64,000 nucleotides of DNA, taken from contig JAZSMO010000030.1 of assembly GCA_045535935.1 (NCBI GenBank), positions 46,880 through 110,879 of the forward strand, in the 5' to 3' direction. The translations under genes and the position numbers were made by a program. Numbering within the stretch: position 1 is the stretch's first letter; each line of letters starts with the position of its first letter. Source of the DNA: SVFI01 sp045535935 (GTDB lineage Bacteria; Bacillota; Clostridia; Lachnospirales; Lachnospiraceae). The notes under the pieces were generated by a model. The model saw only the letters and a list, made by a program, of their open reading frames with translations. It was not told the DNA's origin and ran no database searches. Positions 1-9,488 of this stretch are shown in pieces.

Positions 1-11
1 AAGGAAAATAT

Positions 12-2576
12 GTGATTAAGGCACTGGAACTGAAAATGCTTCATGCACCACTTTCTCCGGAGCAGCAGGAAATTTATAATGCGAGATTTATGGTACCTGT
101 TCAGGAACAGGCGGCAGAAACATCGGAGGAAGCGGTTTCCGAGGAAGTGGAACCATCTCTTTCCATTGAGATCAAGGCGGTGGAAGCAACTCGTGCCAAG
201 ACAGCAGAAATTCCGAGCAAAAAGGTGGCGGAAGAGGTTTCTGCGCAGGAAGAAGAGCCGGTTTCTTATGAAACTTATGAACCGGAAGCATACGAGACCG
301 CAACATATGAGCCAGAAACGTATGAGACGGAAAATTACGAAGCAGAAAATTATCCGGCCGAGGAAGTACCGTCAGAAGATGTTACATATGCGCAGGAAGA
401 GGAGACGGTCGAAGACGAAGATGCGGATATGAAGATTGTAAATTCCGCCGATGATTTTGACATTCAGGTGAAGACGATTGATGTAGGTGATGAATACAGC
501 ACCATCAATCTTCAGGAAGAGCTTGCGAAAAACCTGGCAGAAATGCTGGCACAGGAAGATATGGAAGCGCTGGATGCAACGAGAGCACTTCCGATAGAAT
601 CTATTTTCGAAGCGACATCGCAAGGATTAAATGTAGAAAATATTGAAAATCTGCAATTGCAGGATGAAGTTATAAATGAAGTAATCAATCTGGAAGAGAC
701 AAAGGAAATTCCGGATCCGGAAGAAGTCGAAGAAATTGCTGAGACTGAGGAAGAGATAGAGATACCGGAAGTTGAAGAAATCGCTGAGGCCGAGGAAGAA
801 GTAGAAATACCGGAAATTGAAGAAATCGCTGAGGCCGAGGAAGAGGTAGAAATACACGAAATCGAAGAAGAGCTTCCGGAGACAGAAGAGCTTGAAGAAA
901 TCGAAGAGAGCTCAGAACCGGAGGAAACGGCGCCGGTAGCAGAAGTAGAGCCTCTTGTTTTCGGACAAAATCAGCCGTTACCGGATGCAGTTTTGCAGGC
1001 ACTTCAAAGTGTTGCCATGGAAGCAGCAAAAGAGGCGGCAAAACAGGCAGCACAGGAAGCAGCAAAGCAGGCAGCGCAGGAAGCTGCATATGCGACAGCG
1101 GAAGTAATAAAAGAAATGAAACCGGAGCCGGTGATGGAGCAGGAAAAAGCTGTCGCCGAGGAACCGGAAGAAGAACCACAGGAAATGGTGGAAAAACAGA
1201 TTACCGGACAGCTCAGTTTTTCTGATATTATGGCAGAATGGGAAGAGACCAAAAAAGCCAACGAAGAAAAACATCTGCAGGAGATGAAACAGAGAGTTAT
1301 GGAGCAGACAGGACCGCTTTTCTCTGATTTTGATGCTGCAGCAAGGGCAAGTGTCCAGTCAGATTTGGATATGATAAATCCTACTCTTGATGTATTTTCC
1401 GACACAGAGGATTTGGCAACTGAGGTGGAAACAGCTCTTATGGAGGAAGAGATCTCGGAGACTTCGGCAGAGGAAGTGTCTGTAGAGGAAATTCCGGAAG
1501 CACCGGCAGAGGAAGCTGTCGCAGAGGAAATTCCGGCAGAAGAACCTGCAGTAGAGGAAGCCCAGGCAGAGCCGGTACATGATATTGCAATGATGGCGGC
1601 TATGAAAGCGGCGCAGGAAGCTGCAGCAAAAAGTGCTGAACAAAAGCTGATTTCTGCGGATGTGGAGGACCGACCAAGCAGCTTCAGCACAGAAGAAATC
1701 AATGGTCTGGAAGATAAACTCATGGGTGCGTTATCACAGCAGCATTATGATACTGCGAATATCCAGGCAGCAGTGTTGGAATCTGAGATGGCTTCTGTGA
1801 AAACACCGCAGCCGGTAGGACCGAGAACTTTGACAATGGAAGAAAAAGCATTGTTCGGAACCATTGCGCCGAACAAGGCACTTCAGGAAAACGTGGCACA
1901 GATACTGGATTCTATTTCTTTGTTGCCGTACACGGGAAATGTATTTATTACAGCCGAAAAGGGAATCACAACATTGGATGTTGCCAAAAATATCGTAGTG
2001 CATTTATCAAAAACGAATCCTGCTTTTTCAGGAAAAACGAAGATAGCTTCTTGTGAAGAATTTAACGGAAAAGACATTTTTACTACAGTCAACGGACTTG
2101 CAAACGGTGCGCTTATTATTGAAAAAGCCGGCGATATGTCCGGAGATTTGTGCAATAAATTGATTAAAGCAGGAAATGAAATAGAAAACGGCGGTATAGT
2201 TTATATTTTAACGGATACAAAATCCGGTATGGAACGGTTATCTCGCAGTTACTCCAAGGCAATGGAATACTTTAATTTAAATTTGGATATTCAGGCGATG
2301 GATAACGACGGACTTGTAAAATTCGGAAAAGAGTTTGCAAGAGAGAAAGAATACACGATTGATGATATGGGTGTACTTGCGCTTTATAACCGGATTGAAG
2401 AGAGACAGACCAATGAACATGCAGTGACCGTGGCTGAAGTAAAAGAAATTATTTTACAGGCGATTGAAAAATCGGAGAAAAAGAATCTTTCTCATTTCAT
2501 GGATGTTATCTTTGCAAAGCGTTATGACAAGGATGACATGATTGTGCTGAGAGAAAAAGATTTTATAAATGACTAA
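12..2576 (+). CDS. Large acidic protein with C-terminal degenerate AAA+-like domain
   Basis: I do not recognise a named gene. Residues about 20-550 are Glu/Pro/Ala-rich low complexity with three near copies of an EEIAEAEEEVEIPE-type repeat (about 235-285) and an Ala/Lys heptad-like stretch (about 335-365). From about residue 600 the sequence looks like an AAA+ ATPase core with its lid (strand, helix, GALIIEKAGD where a Walker B would be, then a helical lid), but no GKT/S Walker A and no DE pair are seen. That suggests a non-hydrolysing scaffold. The GTG start has AAGGA six bases upstream, but the frame is also open to the window edge, so the true start may lie outside. It overlaps the annotated reading frame of glgB at its end. 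Confidence 0.6.
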   Translation: MIKALELKMLHAPLSPEQQEIYNARFMVPVQEQAAETSEEAVSEEVEPSLSIEIKAVEATRAKTAEIPSKKVAEEVSAQEEEPVSYETYEPEAYETATYEPETYETENYEAENYPAEEVPSEDVTYAQEEETVEDEDADMKIVNSADDFDIQVKTIDVGDEYSTINLQEELAKNLAEMLAQEDMEALDATRALPIESIFEATSQGLNVENIENLQLQDEVINEVINLEETKEIPDPEEVEEIAETEEEIEIPEVEEIAEAEEEVEIPEIEEIAEAEEEVEIHEIEEELPETEELEEIEESSEPEETAPVAEVEPLVFGQNQPLPDAVLQALQSVAMEAAKEAAKQAAQEAAKQAAQEAAYATAEVIKEMKPEPVMEQEKAVAEEPEEEPQEMVEKQITGQLSFSDIMAEWEETKKANEEKHLQEMKQRVMEQTGPLFSDFDAAARASVQSDLDMINPTLDVFSDTEDLATEVETALMEEEISETSAEEVSVEEIPEAPAEEAVAEEIPAEEPAVEEAQAEPVHDIAMMAAMKAAQEAAAKSAEQKLISADVEDRPSSFSTEEINGLEDKLMGALSQQHYDTANIQAAVLESEMASVKTPQPVGPRTLTMEEKALFGTIAPNKALQENVAQILDSISLLPYTGNVFITAEKGITTLDVAKNIVVHLSKTNPAFSGKTKIASCEEFNGKDIFTTVNGLANGALIIEKAGDMSGDLCNKLIKAGNEIENGGIVYILTDTKSGMERLSRSYSKAMEYFNLNLDIQAMDNDGLVKFGKEFAREKEYTIDDMGVLALYNRIEERQTNEHAVTVAEVKEIILQAIEKSEKKNLSHFMDVIFAKRYDKDDMIVLREKDFIND

Positions 2577-2589
2577 GAGAGGGCAAGGT

Positions 2590-4518
2590 ATGGCAGAAAA
2601 CAAAAAACAGGTAAATCCACTTTTTATTACAAAAGATGATGAGTATGTTTTTGCACAGGGAAATCATTACGAAATATACGAAAAACTCGGTGCGCATAAA
2701 ACAACCGTGGATGGAAAAGAGGGTGTTTATTTTGCAGTGTGGGCACCAAATGCACAGTATGTTAATGTAATCGGTTCTTTTAATAATTGGGATATTTTTA
2801 AAGATAATATGGAGCGTCTTGGGGATGGCGGTATCTTTGCCTTGTTTGTTCCGGAAGCAAAAGTCGGCGATATGTACAAGTTTGTTATCACCACACCGGA
2901 TGGAAATAAGCTTTATAAGGCGGATCCATATGCAAATCAGGCACAGCTTCGTCCGGATAATGCATCGATTGTAGCGGATCTGACAGATTTTACATGGACA
3001 GATGCAACCTGGCAAAAGGAAAAAGAAGCAACGGATTGGAACAAAAAACCGATGGCGATTTACGAATGCCATATTGGTTCCTGGATGAAGCATCCGGTAT
3101 CCGGTGAGGATGAAAAAGAAACCGGCTTTTATAATTATCGCGAGTTTGCAGATCGTTTTGTGGAATACTGCAAAGAAATGAAGTATACGCATGTAGAGCT
3201 TATGGGTATTGCAGAGCACCCATTTGACGGATCCTGGGGATATCAGGTGACCGGTTATTATGCACCGACGTCCCGTTATGGTTCGCCGACAGATTTTATG
3301 TATCTGGTGAATAAGCTTCACAAAAACCATATCGGAGTCATTCTTGACTGGGTTCCGGCGCATTTTCCAAGAGATGAGTTCGGCCTGGCAACTTTTGACG
3401 GAAGCTGTCTGTATGAGCATCCGGACACAAGAAGAGGTGAACATCCGGATTGGGGAACCAAGATTTTTAACTATGCGAAAAATGAAGTACGAAACTTCTT
3501 GATTGCCAATGCCATGTTCTGGGTAGAGAAGTTCCATATTGACGGACTTCGCGTGGATGCGGTTGCTTCCATGCTCTATCTGGATTACGGAAGAAGAGAC
3601 GGTCAGTGGCTTCCGAATGAATACGGAAACAATAAAAACCTGGATGCCATCGAGTTTTTCCGTCATTTGAATTCTATGATGAAAAAGAGAAATCCGGGAA
3701 CGCTTGTGATTGCGGAAGAATCTACCGCATGGCCGCTTGTGACCGGTGATCCGAAGGAAGGAGGACTTGGATTCTCCTTTAAGTGGAATATGGGATGGAT
3801 GCATGATTTCTGCGAATATATGAAGCTGGATCCGTTGTTCCGCAAAAATAATCATTATGCGTTGACATTTGCCATGAGCTACAATGAGAGCGAGAACTAC
3901 ATTCTTCCGTTATCACACGATGAAGTGGTACATTTGAAATGTTCCATGCTCAACAAAATGCCGGGATTCTATGTGGATAAATTTGCCAATCTCCGAGTAG
4001 GTTATACCTATATGTTTACCCACTGCGGCAAGAAGCTTTTGTTCATGGGACAGGAGTTCGGACAGGATCAGGAATGGTCCGAGGCAAGAGAGCTTGAGTG
4101 GCATTATTTGGAAGATAAAGAACACAGCTCTATGAAATATTATGTGAGCAAGCTTCTTGAAATTTATAACAAATATCCGTGTATGTATGAAAACGACAAT
4201 AACTGGAACGGTTTTGAGTGGATCAACGCAGACAATGCGGAGGACAGTGTTTATACATATATGAGAAAATCCGAAAGCGGAAGAAATAATATTCTGGTTG
4301 TTCTCAATATGACCCCGATGAAGCGAGAAGGATATACGGTTGGCGTTCCGAAAAAGAAAAAATATAAATTACTTTTAAACAGTGACGAGGAATGCTATGG
4401 CGGAAACGGAACCGTGATTCCGAAAGAAATATCCGCAAAAGCACAGCCTTGGGACAATCGGGATTATTCTATCACATTTGATCTTCCGGCGTACGGAGCA
4501 GCGCTTTTCCTGTTCTAG
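2590..4518 (+). CDS. glgB: 1,4-alpha-glucan branching enzyme
   Basis: Cytoplasmic glycogen branching enzyme, which cuts alpha-1,4 chains and re-attaches them as alpha-1,6 branches. An N-terminal CBM48 beta-sandwich (about 35-125) precedes a GH13 barrel. The nucleophile Asp sits in GLRVDAV (about residue 323), the acid/base Glu in IAEES (about 376) and the transition-state Asp in LSHDE (about 444). A C-terminal all-beta domain closes the protein. At 642 aa it is normal for the family. An upstream ATG at 2569 is in frame, but GAGAGGG six bases before 2590 favours this start. No other glg genes are adjacent, so it is a stand-alone glgB downstream of the acidic AAA-like gene. Confidence 0.95.
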   Translation: MAENKKQVNPLFITKDDEYVFAQGNHYEIYEKLGAHKTTVDGKEGVYFAVWAPNAQYVNVIGSFNNWDIFKDNMERLGDGGIFALFVPEAKVGDMYKFVITTPDGNKLYKADPYANQAQLRPDNASIVADLTDFTWTDATWQKEKEATDWNKKPMAIYECHIGSWMKHPVSGEDEKETGFYNYREFADRFVEYCKEMKYTHVELMGIAEHPFDGSWGYQVTGYYAPTSRYGSPTDFMYLVNKLHKNHIGVILDWVPAHFPRDEFGLATFDGSCLYEHPDTRRGEHPDWGTKIFNYAKNEVRNFLIANAMFWVEKFHIDGLRVDAVASMLYLDYGRRDGQWLPNEYGNNKNLDAIEFFRHLNSMMKKRNPGTLVIAEESTAWPLVTGDPKEGGLGFSFKWNMGWMHDFCEYMKLDPLFRKNNHYALTFAMSYNESENYILPLSHDEVVHLKCSMLNKMPGFYVDKFANLRVGYTYMFTHCGKKLLFMGQEFGQDQEWSEARELEWHYLEDKEHSSMKYYVSKLLEIYNKYPCMYENDNNWNGFEWINADNAEDSVYTYMRKSESGRNNILVVLNMTPMKREGYTVGVPKKKKYKLLLNSDEECYGGNGTVIPKEISAKAQPWDNRDYSITFDLPAYGAALFLF

Positions 4519-4539
4519 GGCAGTTTGTGCGTAAGCTCT

Positions 4540-4566
4540 TAAGAAAGAGTCAAAAATAACCGAAAT
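4540..4566 (+). promoter_or_regulatory. Candidate sigma-28 (SigD/FliA) flagellar promoter
   Basis: TAAG, 15 bases, then ACCGAAAT fits the flagellar sigma consensus TAAA-N15-GCCGATAT with four mismatches across both boxes. It lies upstream of the FliK-like gene, flagellin and FliS, as expected for late flagellar genes. The predicted start point (about 4573) falls in the 5' arm of the glgB terminator hairpin, so its own transcript would not form that terminator. Assigned by eye. Confidence 0.45.
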
Positions 4567-4597
4567 AAAAGGTGAATGCATTTGCATTCGCCTTTTT
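4567..4597 (+). terminator. Rho-independent terminator after glgB
   Basis: An 11-bp stem (AAGGTGAATGC pairing with GCATTCGCCTT, one G-T pair) with a four-base loop is followed by a T run. It separates glgB from the flagellar genes. Confidence 0.8.
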
Positions 4598-4629
4598 CTA
4601 TTGCATAAAACAGGTACAGAAGGTGACTT

Positions 4630-7600
4630 ATGAAAATAACATTTGATCATTTGCAGGAACATACGACAAATCCTATCGGAAAAACAGCGGAAATGTCGCC
4701 GAAAAGCACTATGGCGGACAAAGGTGTGCAAAATACAAAAAGTATTTCCGGTGTTTTGCTTTCCAAAGGACAAGAGCAACAGGCATACGGAAAACAGACA
4801 AAGAGCGCGCAGGAAGTGAAAGAGCAGGCGGGCCTCCTTTCCGGTGAAGATTATAAAAATTACATGGCAGTGATGTCTTCTACTATGTCCGGTGAGGATT
4901 TTTCCGCTATGATGGAAGAAGGGGTAAAACCAGGAAAAACATCGGTGGAAGATGTCGTTACAATCATGGATCATATTAAGACGGTCATGGCCAGATCAGG
5001 AGTTGTCGTTTCCGGATTTAACGCAAGCGGTGATATTCCGATGGAAAAACTGGAGGCTATGACGGGAAATGCAGCGTATGCGCAGTCGCTTGCGGATGCA
5101 TTTAAGGAAAATGATGTTCCGCTTACGGAGGAAAATGTGGCGGAAGTTATGAAACAGACAGGACTTGCCACGGAGATTACAGGTCTTTCCGATTCGATGA
5201 AGCAGTACTTGATTGAGAATGATTTGGAACTTTCGGTCAATGAGATTTATATGGCAAAATTCAGTGCCCAATCCGGAAAAGAAGCTGGTCCGGCCGGAAA
5301 AACAGGTTCCTATTTCAGTGATGATTTGAACGGATATTTCGGTAAACAGGCGCCGGAAACGAATTATGAAGGGTTGTCTGTACAAATAGAAAAAGTCATA
5401 AAGGAAGCCGGTCTTTCCGTAAATGAAGAGACAAAAGCGGAGGCTAAATGGATTCTTGAGAAAGGAATGCTTCTTACAGGAGAAAATATGGAAAAGCTGC
5501 ACCGGATGAATGAGATGCAGTTTCCGATGACAAAAGAAGATGTGCTTTCTCATATTGCGCAGGCGCTTCGCGAGGGAAAACAGGCAGAAAATGCAGATCT
5601 GTCCGGACATGGTATTTACAAGCAGGCAGTTGCCATCAAGGAAGCAGTGGATCATATTTCTGAAAAAGCGGTAGAAAAGGTTGTTTCGGAAGGAGAAATT
5701 TTTAATATTCGAAATCTGACAAGTGCGCAGAGAGAAATTGATCTTGCACAGGCGTCCTACAGCGCACAGACAGTAGAAACAGCGGCTGTCGGTGCAGATG
5801 AGGCAGCATTTGTTCATGCAAAAAGGACAATGGAAGAAGTTCGTTTGCAGATGACCGTCTCGGCCAATGTGATGCTGCTGCGAAGTGATTATTCGATTGA
5901 TACAACAGAGCTTACGGAACTGGTAGAACAGCTGAAAGCCATCGAGCAAAAAATGAATATGACACAGGGGCTTACCCTTGCAGACGAAGGAAAGAATTCC
6001 CTGTATCAGGATACGATGGAAAAAACAGCGGCGATCCGTCAAATGCCGGCTGCGGTCATTCCGAGAGTTATGGACGTAGCAGAGCATCTTACGCTGCAGA
6101 GAGTGTATGAGGAAGGTCGTGTTCTGGAATCCACCTACAAGAAGGCCGGGGAAAGCTATGAAGCTTTGATGACAGCTCCGAGAGCAGATTTGGGAGACCG
6201 GCTGAAGGATGCATTTTCCAACATAGATGAGATATTACAGGATCTGGAGTTTGAGGCTACGGAGGATAACCGCCGGGCAGTCCGGATTCTTGCATACAAC
6301 AAAATGGAGCTTACCAAGGAAAATATCCTGCAGGTGAGAGCGACAGATGCAGATCTTACCTATTTACTGGATAAGATGACACCGTCCGCAACGCTGCAAA
6401 TGATTCGCGACGGAATCAATCCGCTGGAGGAAACGGTTGCGGAATTGACCGATTATTTTACGCAGCAGGATGGAGATCTTACATCGCAGGCGGAAACATT
6501 TAGTCGTTTTCTCTATGAAATGGAGCATAGTGATCAGATTACTCCGGAGGAAAGAGAAACGTATATGGGTATTTACCGCCTGATTCGTCAAATTGAAAAA
6601 GGAGACGGAAAGGCCATCGGAACAATTGTAAACAACGGACAGGAGTTAACTTTTGCTAATTTGCTTTCTGCGGTACGTACCGGACAAAAACGAGGTGTCA
6701 ATGCAGTGATAGATGACGATTTCGGAATGCTTGACGGTGTGGAGGCAAAAGGAACCCGCATTTCCGATCAGATTAATCATTACTATGAGAGAAAAGCATC
6801 ACAGCTTCTCGATCGTATGAGTCCGGTTGTGATGATGCAGCATCATGTGACGATGGATACCACGTGGGATGAGCTCATGGACATGTCGCAGGAAACACCG
6901 GAGCAGATGAATAAAATGTACCGGGAGGAACAGCTTCAGCTTTTGAGACAGGATATTTCCGCAGACAATGAGACAGTGGAAATGTTACTTGCCAACGGAC
7001 AGCCGATCACTCCGGATCATCTGCACGGGGCAGAGAAACTTACCGGGCGCCGCGGAGAAATGTTCCGGAAAATAAAAGAATTTACCGAAAAACAGGAATC
7101 TGCGGATGCTGAAATCACGGAAATGCTTACACAAATGAAAGAGCATTTTACGCAGGCGCAGGAGGCACAAAAAGCATACGAAGAAATGCAGGAGACGGTA
7201 AACGAAAGACTGGAACAGGTAATGTTATCGGGAGAAATGGGATATCTGGATATCAAAGCACTTTCTTCTATTTCCAAACAGCTTTCCCTGGCGGGGAATC
7301 TTGCAAAGGAAGAAAATTATGAGCTCCCGGCTGTGATTGACGGTCGGTTGACCAGCGTGAATGTGCGATTCCGCCGAGATGGTGCGGACAGCGCAGAGAA
7401 GGGAAGTGTTTCTGTTTCTGCAGAGCTGGCGAACGGTGAAAAGGTTATGGCTGAGCTCAAGATACAGGGGGATGTTATCACCGGATATATGGGTTGCAGC
7501 AGCAGAGAAAAAACAGCGCATTTTATGGAAAAAAGGGAAGATTTTATCCGAAATATCCTATCGGAAACCGGAAAAACAGCCGATATTAATTTTGTATATA

Positions 7601-7779
7601 GTGAAGAGATCCGATTTAATTATTATGAAGGCGGACATCAGGCAGGGAAGCAGATGAAGACCGGAGTAAAGGATCTGAAAGAAACCGAAATTCAGACAGA
7701 AGAAGCACAGGGACGTCATACTTCTGCAAAAGAGCTTTATCAGGCAGCAAAAGCATTTCTTGCTTTGCTGGAAGGATAA
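4630..7779 (+). CDS. Large flagellar-locus protein, DUF6240-like, with FliK-like C-terminus
   Basis: A 1049-aa soluble, mostly helical protein with no signal peptide or membrane segment. From memory the start (MKITFDHL) and architecture match DUF6240, a Lachnospiraceae family found beside flagellin. At least seven copies of a short motif of the form xx-L/P-L/I-T-x-E-N-V/L/I are scattered through it (for example near 5112, 5461, 5518, 6298, 6634 and 6994). The last 150 residues (VNVRFRR..., then a beta-rich stretch and a helix) resemble the C-terminal hook-length-control domain of FliK. It sits 24 bp before flagellin, with AGGTGA before the ATG. Role in flagellum assembly is inferred. Confidence 0.65.
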   Translation: MKITFDHLQEHTTNPIGKTAEMSPKSTMADKGVQNTKSISGVLLSKGQEQQAYGKQTKSAQEVKEQAGLLSGEDYKNYMAVMSSTMSGEDFSAMMEEGVKPGKTSVEDVVTIMDHIKTVMARSGVVVSGFNASGDIPMEKLEAMTGNAAYAQSLADAFKENDVPLTEENVAEVMKQTGLATEITGLSDSMKQYLIENDLELSVNEIYMAKFSAQSGKEAGPAGKTGSYFSDDLNGYFGKQAPETNYEGLSVQIEKVIKEAGLSVNEETKAEAKWILEKGMLLTGENMEKLHRMNEMQFPMTKEDVLSHIAQALREGKQAENADLSGHGIYKQAVAIKEAVDHISEKAVEKVVSEGEIFNIRNLTSAQREIDLAQASYSAQTVETAAVGADEAAFVHAKRTMEEVRLQMTVSANVMLLRSDYSIDTTELTELVEQLKAIEQKMNMTQGLTLADEGKNSLYQDTMEKTAAIRQMPAAVIPRVMDVAEHLTLQRVYEEGRVLESTYKKAGESYEALMTAPRADLGDRLKDAFSNIDEILQDLEFEATEDNRRAVRILAYNKMELTKENILQVRATDADLTYLLDKMTPSATLQMIRDGINPLEETVAELTDYFTQQDGDLTSQAETFSRFLYEMEHSDQITPEERETYMGIYRLIRQIEKGDGKAIGTIVNNGQELTFANLLSAVRTGQKRGVNAVIDDDFGMLDGVEAKGTRISDQINHYYERKASQLLDRMSPVVMMQHHVTMDTTWDELMDMSQETPEQMNKMYREEQLQLLRQDISADNETVEMLLANGQPITPDHLHGAEKLTGRRGEMFRKIKEFTEKQESADAEITEMLTQMKEHFTQAQEAQKAYEEMQETVNERLEQVMLSGEMGYLDIKALSSISKQLSLAGNLAKEENYELPAVIDGRLTSVNVRFRRDGADSAEKGSVSVSAELANGEKVMAELKIQGDVITGYMGCSSREKTAHFMEKREDFIRNILSETGKTADINFVYSEEIRFNYYEGGHQAGKQMKTGVKDLKETEIQTEEAQGRHTSAKELYQAAKAFLALLEG

Positions 7780-7803
7780 GCAGAATAGAAAGGTGTGCAG
7801 AAT

Positions 7804-8931
7804 ATGAAGATCAATTATAATGTATCCGCAATTATTGCCAATGCAGCGCTCGGAGTAAATGAAAAGAGATATAATGTTTCATCCGAACGATTATCTACAG
7901 GTTATAAGGTAAATCATGCAAAAGAAAATCCATCCGGCATTGCCATTGCAAAAAGAATGAATGCGCAGCTGAGAGGTCTTGAACATGCAAATCAGAATGC
8001 AAGCACGGCTATCTCCGTAGTAAGTACGGCGGAAGGTGCTCTTACTGAAATGCAGTCCATGGTACAGCGCATCAATGAGCTGGCGATTCAGGCGGCCAAC
8101 GGTCCGAAGACGGATGAAGACAGAGCTGCGATTCAGGAGGAAGTAAAGGAATTAAAAGAAGAGCTGAACCGTATGATGACAGATACGGAGTTCAACGGGA
8201 AAAAATTGTTAAACGGCGATTGCGATTTGAAGGGATATTCCGATGTGAACGGTATTTCTGTCGGCTATTATTCCGATGAAGTTCCGGTAGCGCAGTATTC
8301 TTTGAGTATTACAACACCTTTAAACCGTGATGAGGATGGAAATATCGACCTGCAGGACGGCGATGTAACGCTTCTTATGGACGGAAGCGAAACCGCATTT
8401 CCGGCGGATTCTACCGTATCTTATTACGGAGACAGAGTGACAATCAAGGCAGCAGGCGAATTTGAAGTGAATTTCTATGTTTCCGATGCATTTGAAGCGG
8501 AGGGAACAAATGATGTTACTCTTGACTTGACCGGTATGGGTGCGATGACCGTACAGATTGGCGCCAACGAGGGACAGGTGCTGGATATTCGTCTTCCGGA
8601 GGTTTCTCTTCGTACATTGGGTATTGAAGATGTCGATATTTCTACCGAGGAAGGAGCACAGGAAGCCATTGAATTATCAAAACAGGCCAACTCCTTTATC
8701 TCCTCTGTCCGTGCAAGAATCGGTGCATACGAAAATCGTCTGGAGCATACGGAAAGCAGTATTGATGTTACTTCTGAAAATATGACGGCTGCTTTCTCCA
8801 GATTGATGGATACCGATATGGCGGAAGAAATGACGGAATATACAAATCAGCAGGTATTAAATCAGGCGGGAATCAGCATTTTGACACAGGCAAACCAGAG
8901 ACCGTCGGAAATGTTACAGTTGTTACAGTAA
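7804..8931 (+). CDS. hag: Flagellin
   Basis: Filament subunit exported through the flagellar type III apparatus. The N-terminal D0/D1 helices (about 1-140, including STAEGALTEMQSMVQRINEL) and the C-terminal helix (about 290-375, ending in ILTQANQRPSEMLQLLQ) are clear. The middle (about 150-280) is a variable domain. The usual GDDAAGLAIS segment is replaced by KENPSGIAIAK, so this is a divergent flagellin. ATG at 7804 follows AAAGGTG at eight bases; an in-frame GTG at 7795 lies inside that ribosome site. It shares an operon with the upstream FliK-like gene and the downstream chaperone. Confidence 0.93.
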   Translation: MKINYNVSAIIANAALGVNEKRYNVSSERLSTGYKVNHAKENPSGIAIAKRMNAQLRGLEHANQNASTAISVVSTAEGALTEMQSMVQRINELAIQAANGPKTDEDRAAIQEEVKELKEELNRMMTDTEFNGKKLLNGDCDLKGYSDVNGISVGYYSDEVPVAQYSLSITTPLNRDEDGNIDLQDGDVTLLMDGSETAFPADSTVSYYGDRVTIKAAGEFEVNFYVSDAFEAEGTNDVTLDLTGMGAMTVQIGANEGQVLDIRLPEVSLRTLGIEDVDISTEEGAQEAIELSKQANSFISSVRARIGAYENRLEHTESSIDVTSENMTAAFSRLMDTDMAEEMTEYTNQQVLNQAGISILTQANQRPSEMLQLLQ

Positions 8932-8945
8932 AATGAGGTGTCAAA

Positions 8946-9440
8946 ATGACAGATGAAAAGAAACAGGAGTTTACACTCCGCATTTCGCAGGCAAACGCAA
9001 GCCAGCTGATTGTAATTTTATATGAACTTTTCTTTTACTACATAGAAGAAGCCGACAAGGCATATGCAAAGACAGATTATGTCGGATTTTGTAAAGAACT
9101 GCAAAAAGCACATGATTGTCTCAATGAGCTGATTGCATCTCTTAATATGAATGCGGAGAATGAACAAGTAGAAGAAGTAGCAAAAGCTATTTTAAAAGTT
9201 TATTTCTTTGTCAGTGCCCGGATCGGAGCAGCTTCCGGAAGCAGAAAAAAAGACCCCCTTTCGGATGCGGTAAGACTGATGCAGAAACTTTATAAAATAT
9301 ATAAAGAAGACGCAGCAAACGATAATTCCGCACCGGTCATGGATCGGGCACAGACCGTTTATGCAGGGCTGACTTACGGAAAAAACGATCTCAATGTAAG
9401 CCTTGAAGACGGAAGTGCGAGCAGAGGATTTTACGTTTAA
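8946..9440 (+). CDS. fliS: FliS-like flagellin export chaperone
   Basis: A 164-aa helical protein with the FliS hallmark near the N-terminus: ANASQLIVILYELFFYYIEEA, where FliS has ASPxxLixmLYxgaixfl, followed by a KAHDCLNELIASLN helix like the FliS kAqxIixeLxxxLn helix. FliS binds the flagellin C-terminus and prevents premature polymerisation. It starts 14 bp after flagellin. The 40-residue tail (about 125-164) is longer than in classical FliS of about 130 aa. No fliD is in the window. Confidence 0.75.
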   Translation: MTDEKKQEFTLRISQANASQLIVILYELFFYYIEEADKAYAKTDYVGFCKELQKAHDCLNELIASLNMNAENEQVEEVAKAILKVYFFVSARIGAASGSRKKDPLSDAVRLMQKLYKIYKEDAANDNSAPVMDRAQTVYAGLTYGKNDLNVSLEDGSASRGFYV

Positions 9441-9488
9441 AATGAATATTTTGAGTAACCGGACATACAATGTGGTAGGAGGTGCATC

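Noticed and set aside
627..1723. Several minus-strand ORFs of 76-239 codons opposite the acidic gene
   Set aside because: They are artefacts of repetitive GAA/GCA codons on the plus strand; no ribosome sites and low-complexity Leu/Ser/Phe-rich translations.
2563..3855. 430-codon minus-strand ORF opposite glgB
   Set aside because: Translation is unlike any protein and overlaps conserved glgB sequence in full.
4996..6087. 363-codon minus-strand ORF opposite the DUF6240-like gene
   Set aside because: Cys/His/Phe-rich composition typical of antisense frames; the plus-strand gene has good codon use and a ribosome site.
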